A stretch of DNA of 32,736 nucleotides from Methanocorpusculum sp. (GTDB lineage: Archaea > Halobacteriota > Methanomicrobia > Methanomicrobiales > Methanocorpusculaceae), in the NCBI GenBank assembly GCA_029986255.1, contig DALTYD010000007.1, positions 1 through 32,736 on the forward strand. The letters run 5' to 3'. Below the pieces are notes generated by a model that saw only the letters and a program-made list of their open reading frames with translations, did not search any database and was not told where the DNA came from. The translations under genes and the position numbers were made by a program. This document shows positions 17,172 through 24,773 of this stretch, in pieces (positions within the stretch are counted from its first letter, which is position 1; each line of letters opens with the position of its first letter).

Positions 17172-17225
17172 TTTAGTATGAATGAAAAAAGGGATTAAGA
17201 ATTTCCTTTGATATTGAGAAAACTA

Positions 17226-17237
17226 TTATTATATATC
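17226..17237 (+). promoter_or_regulatory. TATA-like box of pyrBI
   Basis: TTATTATATATC about 45 bp before the pyrB ATG, in the short divergent region shared with the ATP-grasp gene. Confidence 0.45.
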
Positions 17238-17281
17238 TTTCTTCAGACAAATACAAATATACAGTAATTGATTGATCTTTT

Positions 17282-18196
17282 ATGACATGTGACCAAAAAA
17301 ATATCCTGTCTGTACGAGACATGGACCGTGAAGAGATAGACGCTCTTCTCACTGCAGCTGCAAAGTTTGATCAGAATAAGTTCACGGGACATGAACTTGA
17401 GGGAAAAATTCTTGCATTACTCTTTTTTGAACCAAGTACTCGAACTAGAATGTCATTTGCATCGGCTATGATGCGACTCGGAGGAAAGATTCTGAATCTC
17501 GGTAGCGTGGAAGCGTCCTCAATTGCCAAAGGAGAAACACTGTCAGATACCATTCGAGTAATTTCAGGATATGCAGATGCAATTGTACTTCGGCATCCAA
17601 AAGAGGGAGCGGCAAGACTTGCAAGTGAGGTTGCAACTGTTCCGATAATTAACGGCGGAGATGGAGCAGGACAGCACCCCTCTCAAACACTGCTGGATCT
17701 TTTTACAATTCGCAAATCAATGCGCTTAGAAAATATTGATGTAGGTTTGCATGGCGATCTCCGCTATGGAAGAACTGTGCATTCCTTGGCAGATGCACTG
17801 ACGAAGTATGATAATATCCGACTGCATACGATTGCACCAGAGGGGTTGGATTTACCAAATCATTTAAAACAGGATCTAACTGACACTGGGATGGAAATTA
17901 TTGCACATGATAATATTGAGGATATTATCCCACTATTAGATGTATTATATGTGACTCGCCTACAACTAGAACGATTCCCAGATCCTACAGATTTTGCAAG
18001 TTTTGCATCAACTTATCGAATAACACCAGATCTGCTAAAACTGGCAAAACCCTCAATGATTGTACTCCACCCTCTTCCAAGAGTGAATGAAATTGAACCT
18101 ACAGTGGACAGTTTACCATGTGCAAAGTACTTCCAACAGGCGCATTGTGGAGTCCCTGTGCGAATGGCAATGTTATATGAGGTAATGAATCCATGA
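17282..18196 (+). CDS. pyrB: Aspartate carbamoyltransferase, catalytic subunit
   Basis: Makes carbamoyl-aspartate from carbamoyl phosphate and aspartate, the committed step of pyrimidine synthesis. In 304 residues it shows the carbamoyl phosphate loop FFEPSTRTRMSF (about 49-60), the 80s loop lysine in KGETLSDTIR (about 83-92), RHPKEGAA, the active-site GQHPSQTLLD and the C-terminal HPLPRVNEI. All key residues are present. The ATG at 17282 gives the usual N-terminus. The pyrI ATG lies inside its stop codon (4-bp overlap), giving equimolar synthesis of the two subunits of the dodecamer. Confidence 0.97.
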   Translation: MTCDQKNILSVRDMDREEIDALLTAAAKFDQNKFTGHELEGKILALLFFEPSTRTRMSFASAMMRLGGKILNLGSVEASSIAKGETLSDTIRVISGYADAIVLRHPKEGAARLASEVATVPIINGGDGAGQHPSQTLLDLFTIRKSMRLENIDVGLHGDLRYGRTVHSLADALTKYDNIRLHTIAPEGLDLPNHLKQDLTDTGMEIIAHDNIEDIIPLLDVLYVTRLQLERFPDPTDFASFASTYRITPDLLKLAKPSMIVLHPLPRVNEIEPTVDSLPCAKYFQQAHCGVPVRMAMLYEVMNP

Positions 18197-18660
18197 AACG
18201 ATCAATTTCAGAAGGGATTGTGATCTCACCTATCAAAAATGGTACAGTAATTGATCATATTACACCTGGAGAGGGACTAACAGTGATTCGTATTCTTGGA
18301 ATCCAAGATGGAACACAGGTGACATTTACGATTGCAACAAATGTGAAAAGTACTCGAGGAGGTAGGAAGGATATGGTAAAAATTGAAAATCGTGAACTGA
18401 TGAAATCAGAAGTGGATAAAATTGCACTCATAGCTCCAGATGCAAAGATCAGTATTATTCGAGAGTTCAAAGTAGTTGCAAAAAAAACAGTAGAGGTTCC
18501 ATCAAATATTGTTGGAGTGATTAAGTGCCCAAACCCAAATTGCATCAGTAACACCAGGGAAACGGCACAGAGCAAATTTGTAATACATCCGCGAGGATTC
18601 CGCTGTAAGTACTGTGATACGATACTTTCCCACGAAATGGATATAGGTGATTATATATAA
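18193..18660 (+). CDS. pyrI: Aspartate carbamoyltransferase, regulatory subunit
   Basis: Nucleotide-binding regulatory chain that gives PyrB its CTP/UTP inhibition and ATP activation. It has 155 residues. The N-terminal allosteric domain contains GTVIDHITPGEG (the nucleotide-site Asp and His) and a lysine-rich segment (NRELMKSEVDKIALIAP). The C-terminal zinc domain has CPNPNC and CKYC, the four zinc ligands that contact PyrB. It overlaps pyrB by 4 bp. Nothing is missing compared with family length. Confidence 0.96.
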   Translation: MKRSISEGIVISPIKNGTVIDHITPGEGLTVIRILGIQDGTQVTFTIATNVKSTRGGRKDMVKIENRELMKSEVDKIALIAPDAKISIIREFKVVAKKTVEVPSNIVGVIKCPNPNCISNTRETAQSKFVIHPRGFRCKYCDTILSHEMDIGDYI

Positions 18661-18698
18661 CAATTATATATAAAGAATAAAGAGAGGGAATATGACTT

Positions 18699-19568
18699 TT
18701 ATAAAATACGATATCGATCATTCGCCTCCCGCACAAAGAAGCCTTCGCTACACATCTCATCCAATATACATACTACTCTATCCAGTGGCACCTTGATTGT
18801 TTTGGCCAGAGTCTCACTATCACTGACAGATTCAGAAAGCAGAAGACGAAGTAAGGCACCACGAATCTGCCGATCGGAACCGGAGAATCGAGATTGCCTC
18901 ACATAATGGCGACTTCGTCGGTTAGGATTAGAAACAGAGTTTTTCAGAGATGTGCCAAGATCCATAAGGGCCCAGTACCATTCACGAGATCTATTAGGCA
19001 GAAGGCAAGCCTCCACCAATGGAAAGAGGTCGCGATCATCCACTATTGCAGTATCAGAAAAGAAATAATGAATGAACACACGGCGAATGTTAGTCTCAAT
19101 AAAGATAACTGGATGATTAAAGGCAAATGCTGCTATGGAACAAGACGTTGCGGGACCAATACCCGGAAGCGTGGCGAGCACGTTTGAATCCTCGGGCAGA
19201 ATTCCATCAAATTCCTTCATGATTGTAACAGCGAGTTTTTGAAGATTCAATGCCCGTCTATTATATCCAAGGCCCTGCCATGCGGAAAGAAGTTGTACTC
19301 GAGGAGCGGTAGCTAGAGCAAAAAAATTCGGAAATTTTTCGATGAACTGCGGATATATCAATGAAACTCGCGGTACCTGGGTCTGCTGTAACATCACTTC
19401 AGAGACCACAATGCGATATGGATCAACAGTGTGTCGCCACTCCAATGAATGCCGTCCTTTAATTGTATAGAACTCCATCACTTCATGCCGAAAATTGTGG
19501 ATGAGATCCTCGGTTAGACCTGATGAGGCAAATAGACTGCGAAATTCATGGACTAAACGGGGAGACAT
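18699..19568 (-). CDS. MutY-related HhH adenine glycosylase without Fe-S cluster
   Basis: Base-excision DNA glycosylase of 289 residues. MutY features: SEVMLQQTQV with the catalytic Glu (E57), WQGLGYNRRA, and the helix-hairpin-helix LPGIGPATSCSIAAFAF (134-150). The place of the catalytic Asp (VDGNV/VDTNV) reads FIETNIRRVFIHYFF, with Glu at 158. The four cysteines of the MutY/Nth iron-sulfur cluster are absent. Instead comes SNPNRRSRHYVRQSRFSGSDRQIRG and a winged-helix-like tail. I recall the same FIETNI and SDRQIRG style in cluster-less relatives of some archaea and patescibacteria, so this looks like an established subfamily, probably removing A opposite 8-oxoG or a related lesion. It converges on pyrI with a 38-bp gap. 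Confidence 0.85.
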   Translation of the reverse strand: MSPRLVHEFRSLFASSGLTEDLIHNFRHEVMEFYTIKGRHSLEWRHTVDPYRIVVSEVMLQQTQVPRVSLIYPQFIEKFPNFFALATAPRVQLLSAWQGLGYNRRALNLQKLAVTIMKEFDGILPEDSNVLATLPGIGPATSCSIAAFAFNHPVIFIETNIRRVFIHYFFSDTAIVDDRDLFPLVEACLLPNRSREWYWALMDLGTSLKNSVSNPNRRSRHYVRQSRFSGSDRQIRGALLRLLLSESVSDSETLAKTIKVPLDRVVCILDEMCSEGFFVREANDRYRIL

Positions 19569-19846
19569 AGTGTTACAACATAGTATGTATTAGAACATAA
19601 AAAATAATTTAGTGAAAAAATTGATTGATATCTTATTCGCATAGATAAGATGTCCCAACATTTCTTCACAGATAAAAAGTTATAGAGAAAAAGAGAGAAA
19701 CTTGTTTAAGAATCATAAGGAAAACAGAAACAAACATTTAAAGGTTTGTACCTGATATCTGAGAAATAATATCAGCATAATTCCCAAAGTTGAAAGATTG
19801 CACTGCAGTGTCAAAGGAGCGAAAGGAGCAGAGAACACGAACGGGT

Positions 19847-20377
19847 TCATTTGTTATTAGGCAATGTGATGATATAGTGAAGAATAGCGTCAGCAAATGC
19901 TTTAGCATCCTGCGGCATACGTGCAGTGATAATATTGCCAGAAACAACTACGGGTTCGTTGACGAGAACTGCTTTATCGAGTTCGAAAATTCGGCGGGAT
20001 GCGGGGGTATCAAGAGCCGTTGTGTTTTTTCCTACTAGAAGACCGGCTTCAGCAATGAGAACGGGAGCAAGGCAGATAGCCGCAGTTAGTTTTCCAGCGT
20101 TTCCAATGGCATTGATAATATCAATGAGTTTTTCACATCTCCAAAGATAGTCTTGACAACCAATGCCACCAATGATAACAATTCCATCATAATCAGAGGG
20201 AACGACGTTATCGAATGAAATGTCAGATTCGACAATTTCACCATGCATACCATAACAGATTCCACGTATGGTGGAGGCAGTAATACATTCAATTCCTTTC
20301 TCTTCAAGGACAGTTTTAGGTATAGTGTATTCCTGATCTAAGAACCGATCAGGAGCTATTGCAAAAAGAATCTTCAT
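19847..20377 (-). CDS. DJ-1/PfpI family protein
   Basis: Class I glutamine-amidotransferase-like protein of 176 residues. The nucleophile elbow is AAICLAP with Cys102, and the acidic partner is Glu16 in DQEYTIP. GIVIIGGIGCQDYL and the C-terminal VVSGNIITARMPQDAKAFADAIL are typical of the family. Such proteins are linked to protein or nucleotide deglycation, methylglyoxal handling or intracellular proteolysis; which applies here cannot be read. The start at 20377 fits the usual N-terminus MKILFAIAPDRF. It is monocistronic, upstream of the divergent tRNA-Thr gene. Confidence 0.9.
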   Translation of the reverse strand: MKILFAIAPDRFLDQEYTIPKTVLEEKGIECITASTIRGICYGMHGEIVESDISFDNVVPSDYDGIVIIGGIGCQDYLWRCEKLIDIINAIGNAGKLTAAICLAPVLIAEAGLLVGKNTTALDTPASRRIFELDKAVLVNEPVVVSGNIITARMPQDAKAFADAILHYIITLPNNK

Positions 20378-20642
20378 ATGTATTTAGATAGTTTTTCAGA
20401 AAGATTAAGGATTTGGTACAGAGGGTTTTTTCCAAAAAGTTTAGAGTATGAACCCATAAAAGAATTTAAGAGGTGTCATCCAAAAAAAATGAAGAAAAAT
20501 ATAAATATTGATCTTATTTAGTAAGACAATAAAAAATCAAAGATAAATTCTCATACAGCAACAAAGAAAAAAGAGAGATGAACAGTGATGATAAAACGTA
20601 AACTATTATTATAAAAAAAAAACATATTAATATATTACTGTG

Positions 20643-20716
20643 GCTTCAGTGGCCTAGCCTGGCATAGCGGCTGATTTGTAATCAGCAGGTCGGGGGTTCA
20701 AATCCCCCCTGAAGCT
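20643..20716 (+). tRNA. tRNA-Thr (anticodon UGU)
   Basis: Full cloverleaf. Acceptor GCTTCAG (20643-20649) pairs with CTGAAGC (20709-20715), with a U discriminator. The anticodon stem GCTGA/TCAGC encloses TTTGTAA with TGT at 20677-20679. The T stem GGGGG/CCCCC encloses TTCAAAT. No CCA is encoded. An A10 run and TATA-like sequence lie just upstream. Confidence 0.96.
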
Positions 20717-20722
20717 CTATAC

Positions 20723-20729
20723 TTTTTTT
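20723..20729 (+). terminator. Oligo-T terminator of tRNA-Thr
   Basis: Seven T in a row, 6 nt after the mature tRNA 3' end. Confidence 0.6.
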
Positions 20730-21019
20730 ATTTAGAACAAGCGTAAACAGTCAGCTAAAATACCAGAACAAAGAAAAGACTACTAATACAGAGGAGATCA
20801 AGATAAAAACAGGTTCTGAATGATTGCAAAAATGGCAATGCAATACATTCCACAGAAAGGATAAACTCACATGCAAAAAAATTTGAAAGAGGTGCTCTTG
20901 CCAACGAAGGACGTTTTCTAAATATGAGCATAGGTACATAGACTCCGAAATGGACCAAGGACCATAATTCCCCAAGATCTATTTTCTATACTCTCACAAT
21001 CCCCTCCATCGCATATATT

Positions 21020-21046
21020 TATCTTACTATCCGTCTATCTTACTAT
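21020..21046 (+). repeat. Direct repeat TATCTTACTAT in the fhs promoter region
   Basis: TATCTTACTAT occurs at 21020-21030 and again at 21036-21046, 16 bp apart, overlapping the end of a TATA-like box and the expected transcription start of fhs. A tandem operator is possible. Confidence 0.6.
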
Positions 21047-21106
21047 AACGAACGACTATCAAACAGAGAACGTCAGAAAACATCACAAGAGGAGTGAAAC
21101 ATACAT

Positions 21107-22774
21107 ATGCTTTCAGATATAGAAATCGCACAACAGACAAAAATGCAAAAAATCACAGATATCGCAGCAAAGATGGGGATACAACCAGACGAGTTGGAAC
21201 CATATGGCCATTACAAAGCAAAGATTTCTGACTCTCTTGAAAAACGCATTGCCACACACAGAACAGGAAAACTCATTCTCGTCACTGCCATTAACCCCAC
21301 TCCAGCTGGTGAAGGAAAAACCACCACCACAGTTGGTCTGGGTCAGGCAATGGAAAAGATCGGTAAAAACGCCATTATTGCACTACGTGAACCATCCCTC
21401 GGCCCCGTATTCGGCATCAAAGGAGGTGCGGCAGGTGGTGGTTATTCACAAATTATCCCCATGGAAGACATCAACCTTCACTTCACTGGAGACATCCATG
21501 CTATCACTGCTGCCAATAATCTCCTCTGCGCAATGATCGATAACCACATTCAGCAAGGAAACTCCCTTGATATCGACACTCGCAGAATTATCTTCAAACG
21601 CTGCCTTGACATGAACGACAGAGCACTTCGAAATCTCATCGTCGGTCTAGGTGGATCCTCAAATGGCGTCCCACGCGAAGATCACTTTATGATCTCCGTC
21701 GCCTCGGAAGTCATGGCAATCCTCTGCCTCGCAACCGATATCATTGACCTTAAAAACAGACTTGGGAGAATTATCATCGGTTATTCTCGAAGTGGAAAAA
21801 TTCTCTATGCAAGAGATCTGCAAGCCCAGGGTGCTATGGCAGCCCTCCTCAAAGATGCCCTCAAACCCAACCTCGTTCAAACCCTTGAAAACACTCCCTG
21901 CCTTATTCACGGGGGTCCATTTGCCAACATTGCCCATGGCTGCAACTCCATCAGAGCTACACGACTCGCCCTCAAACTTGCCGACTACATTATTACTGAA
22001 GCAGGTTTCGGCTCTGACTTAGGTGCTGAAAAATTCATGGACATAAAATGCCGATATGCAGGATTGATCCCAGATGTGATCGTTCTTGTTGCAACCATAC
22101 GTGCTCTCAAATATAATGGGGGCATTCCTAAGGAAAAATGCAATGAACCAAATCTTGCAGCCATGAAAATTGGAATGGCCAACCTTGAAGCCCATATCGA
22201 AAATCTTCAACAGTTTGGAGTGCCGATTGTTGTCGCCATCAATCGCTTTATTGCCGACACCATCGAAGAAATCAGCGCACTCAAAGAATTCTGTAACGCA
22301 AAAGGAGTCGATTTTGCACTCTCCGAAGTCTTCACAAAAGGAGGAGCCGGAGGGCGAGAGCTCGCATATAAAGTCGTTGAAGCAACTGAAAAACCTAACA
22401 CCTTCCACTTCCTTTATGATCTGGACAGACCTATCAAAGAAAAAATTGAAACCATCACATCCAAAATCTATGGAGCAACAAAAGTGATTTACTCCCAAGA
22501 CGCAGAAACAACTATCAAAGAGATCGAAACGATGGGATCAGGAAAACTCCCCATCTGCATTGCAAAAACTCAGTATTCACTTTCCGACGATCCAAACAAA
22601 CTCGGGCGGCCAACCAACTTCTCCATCACTGTGGCAAGTGTTCGACTACTCAACGGTGCTGGATTTATCGTCGTTGAAACAGGAACCATCATGACCATGC
22701 CAGGTCTTCCTGAAAAACCTGCTGCATGTCAAATTGATGTCGACGCGGATGGAAACATCTCAGGCCTCTTCTGA
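21107..22774 (+). CDS. fhs: Formate-tetrahydrofolate ligase
   Basis: Joins formate to tetrahydrofolate with ATP, giving 10-formyl-THF for purine and C1 metabolism. The 555 residues match the family. Motifs: the P-loop-like TPAGEGKTTTTVGL, the family signature REPSLGPVFGIKGGAAGGG, and the C-terminal ETGTIMTMPGLPEKPAA. All are intact. Most methanogens use tetrahydromethanopterin, so Fhs is patchy in archaea and commonly taken to be of bacterial origin. Codons end in C (CTC, ATC, ACC) more often than in pyrBI or the methylase gene, so it is either highly expressed or of different origin. It is alone in its unit, preceded by tandem repeats and followed by a shared terminator region with thiC. Confidence 0.97.
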   Translation: MLSDIEIAQQTKMQKITDIAAKMGIQPDELEPYGHYKAKISDSLEKRIATHRTGKLILVTAINPTPAGEGKTTTTVGLGQAMEKIGKNAIIALREPSLGPVFGIKGGAAGGGYSQIIPMEDINLHFTGDIHAITAANNLLCAMIDNHIQQGNSLDIDTRRIIFKRCLDMNDRALRNLIVGLGGSSNGVPREDHFMISVASEVMAILCLATDIIDLKNRLGRIIIGYSRSGKILYARDLQAQGAMAALLKDALKPNLVQTLENTPCLIHGGPFANIAHGCNSIRATRLALKLADYIITEAGFGSDLGAEKFMDIKCRYAGLIPDVIVLVATIRALKYNGGIPKEKCNEPNLAAMKIGMANLEAHIENLQQFGVPIVVAINRFIADTIEEISALKEFCNAKGVDFALSEVFTKGGAGGRELAYKVVEATEKPNTFHFLYDLDRPIKEKIETITSKIYGATKVIYSQDAETTIKEIETMGSGKLPICIAKTQYSLSDDPNKLGRPTNFSITVASVRLLNGAGFIVVETGTIMTMPGLPEKPAACQIDVDADGNISGLF

Positions 22775-22808
22775 GACCTGTGCTTAAAAAAATAAATATT
22801 CCTCTTTT
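22758..22808. terminator. Bidirectional terminator region between fhs and thiC
   Basis: TCTCAG (22758-22763) and CTGAGA (22771-22776) form a hairpin over the fhs stop. It is followed by A7 at 22786-22792, which is a T7 run for minus-strand thiC transcripts, and a short T run near 22804-22808 for fhs. Confidence 0.45.
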
Positions 22809-22850
22809 TCATATAAACATCAACAAACAATCAAAACATGACAAGAAAAA

Positions 22851-24128
22851 TTAGAAGTGGAAGTTCTTCTGCACAATCTTAATCGCACAAAAATCACCAC
22901 ACATAGTACACGCATCCTTATCAGATGGCATCCGGGAATTCCGAACTTCCATAGCCTTTTCCGCGTTCAGTGCAATTGCATACTGACGCTCCCAATCAAG
23001 ATCGCGTCTCGCATGACCCATCTCCAAATCCCGTTCACGAGTTTTCGGAAGCTTTACCATATCACCAACATGCGCTGCGATTCGAGAACTAATCACACCC
23101 TCATACACTTCCGCAGGCGTTGGCAAGGCAAGATGCTCCGCAGGCGTCACATAACAGATGAAATCCGCACCTGCAGCCGAAGAAACAGATGCACCTATAG
23201 CCGCTACACGATCATCATAGCCAGGTGCAATATCCGTAACTAAGGGCCCCAGCATATAAAACGGCTTATTATTTGTCACCCGTTTTTCCAGTTGCACGTT
23301 CGCTGCAATTTCATCTAAGGGTATATGGCCAGGACCTTCCATAATACACTGAACACCCGCAGCATGCGCCTGATCTGCAAGCTCCGCGTTAATTAAAAGC
23401 TCTTGAATTGCAGCTCGATCTGTGGCATCATGACAAGCTCCAGCTCGCATTCCATTTCCAAAAGAAAGAGTAACCTCGTGTTCTTTTAAGATCTCCACAA
23501 GATAATCAAATCGACGATACAGGGGATTTTCTTGCTCATTATGCAACATCCAAGCAGTCATGAATGCCCCACCACGGGATACAAGACCACCGTGGCGACC
23601 CTGATGCTTAAGGCGTTTTACCGTCTCATAATTAATACCTGTATGAATCGCCATAAAGTTTGTACCGATCTTAGCCTGCTCCTCAGTGATCTTAAATAGA
23701 TCATCCTCATTCATAAAGACTACCCCACCTTTCTTACGCGCAGCCTCAATAAATGCTTGATACAGAGGTACCGAACCGACAGATAATGTCGTTACATCAA
23801 TCACACGCCGGCGGATATCAAGGAAATCGCCCCCAGTCGAAAGTTCCATCAGAGAATCTGCACCAGCAAGCTCTGCCTGACGAGCTTTTTCAACTTCCTC
23901 CTCTACATTTACAATATCAGATGATGTACCAATCGAAGCGTTCACCTTCGTACGTAGACCAGAACCAATACCACAGAATTTTACCTCCCGATATGGGCTC
24001 ATTGGAATCACAATCTGCCCACTAGCAATACCACGACGGATAAAATCCTCAGTTACCCCTTCAGAGGCTGCAACGATTTTCATCTCTTCAGTGACAAGTC
24101 CGCGTTTTGCGTCTTCCACAATAGTCAT
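22851..24128 (-). CDS. thiC: Phosphomethylpyrimidine synthase ThiC
   Basis: Radical-SAM enzyme that rearranges aminoimidazole ribotide to HMP phosphate for thiamine. It has 425 residues, the archaeal and clostridial short form without the long N-terminal extension. GVTEDFIRRGIASGQIVI and MEGPGHIPLDEI are family landmarks. The C-terminal cluster-binding cysteines are C407, C410 and C414 (CTMCGDFC), spaced CX2CX3C, whereas E. coli-type ThiC has CX2CX4C. I believe the shorter spacing belongs to this subfamily. The start ATG at 24128 agrees with family N-termini. I looked for a TPP riboswitch in the leader and saw none. It converges on fhs. Confidence 0.96.
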   Translation of the reverse strand: MTIVEDAKRGLVTEEMKIVAASEGVTEDFIRRGIASGQIVIPMSPYREVKFCGIGSGLRTKVNASIGTSSDIVNVEEEVEKARQAELAGADSLMELSTGGDFLDIRRRVIDVTTLSVGSVPLYQAFIEAARKKGGVVFMNEDDLFKITEEQAKIGTNFMAIHTGINYETVKRLKHQGRHGGLVSRGGAFMTAWMLHNEQENPLYRRFDYLVEILKEHEVTLSFGNGMRAGACHDATDRAAIQELLINAELADQAHAAGVQCIMEGPGHIPLDEIAANVQLEKRVTNNKPFYMLGPLVTDIAPGYDDRVAAIGASVSSAAGADFICYVTPAEHLALPTPAEVYEGVISSRIAAHVGDMVKLPKTRERDLEMGHARRDLDWERQYAIALNAEKAMEVRNSRMPSDKDACTMCGDFCAIKIVQKNFHF

Positions 24129-24520
24129 GTGTATTAATCGGAACGAATGAGATATAAACTATATTATCTTCATTAAATAAAATACAATTTAATTTGTAAA
24201 ATAGACAAGTAAAGCCAAGATATTACAAAACATAACTTGCAATTAAAAAAATATTTTATATAGACATATCAAATTAAAATATAAGAAGCTTCTTGAAAAA
24301 CTTCGAGAGATTACTCTCCCACTCTTTCATGCAATCAATAGGAAAAAAAGATATTGAAAAATATTAAGAGTGAAACATCAAATAGCTATACTTTAACAGA
24401 ACCCTTCTTTTTTAGAATAAAACCACTAAAAACAATTAGAAAACACGCCAAAAATAGATAGATCTAATTTACAAGAGTCAATATTTGAATATTATAATAT
24501 CTAGGAAATCACAAGATCGC

Positions 24521-24537
24521 TCGCACACACTGTGCGA
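24521..24537. repeat. Perfect 7-bp inverted repeat TCGCACA-CAC-TGTGCGA
   Basis: GC-rich perfect stem with a 3-nt loop in a very AT-rich gap, 236 bp upstream of the ligase ATG. It is followed by an A/T stretch. It could be an operator, a small-RNA hairpin or a remnant of a lost gene. Confidence 0.6.
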
Positions 24538-24760
24538 TAAATAAAAGACAAGATAAAAATGGCAACAAAATAAATATGAAAATTTTGAGACGAACACAGA
24601 ATATCAAAGTATGAATCTCAAATTAGAAAAATGCAAAACACATATTGGCAATCACAAAACATTCTCCCAGACCAATAGGATATTTAATAAATCTTCATAA
24701 TAAAATAATATTAATCCTTTTCACAATAGTGGAAACGGGATTACAAAAACCGCGAACGAA

Positions 24761-24767
24761 AGGAGAT
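24761..24767 (+). promoter_or_regulatory. Ribosome binding site that fixes the acetate-CoA ligase start
   Basis: AGGAGAT six nt before the ATG at 24774. It decides this start over an in-frame codon 129 bp upstream. Confidence 0.85.
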
Positions 24768-24773
24768 AGAACC

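Larger units (their letters stand above)
20717..21106. other. Gap between tRNA-Thr and fhs
   Basis: No gene. It contains the T7 run at 20723-20729 that probably ends tRNA-Thr transcription, a TATA-like CATATATTTA at about 21012-21021, the direct repeat at 21020-21046, and GAGGAG (21089-21094) 12 nt before the fhs ATG. Confidence 0.55.
24129..24773. other. Long AT-rich divergent gap between thiC and the acetate-CoA ligase gene
   Basis: About 645 bp without a gene. It contains a palindrome AAGAAGCTTCTT near 24285-24296, GAGAG-ATTA-CTCTC at 24305-24318, and the perfect inverted repeat at 24521-24537. The frame of the ligase gene is open back to 24645 but lacks coding character there. Confidence 0.55.

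Noticed and set aside
20751..20975. Overlapping minus-strand frames after tRNA-Thr
   Set aside because: Two frames over the same bases with no recognisable domain. AT-rich non-coding DNA is the simpler reading.
24129..24300. TPP riboswitch upstream of thiC
   Set aside because: No CTGAGA-type conserved core or matching stems were seen in the leader.
24645..24773. N-terminal extension of the acetate-CoA ligase
   Set aside because: A strong AGGAGAT and the family N-terminus place the start at 24774.
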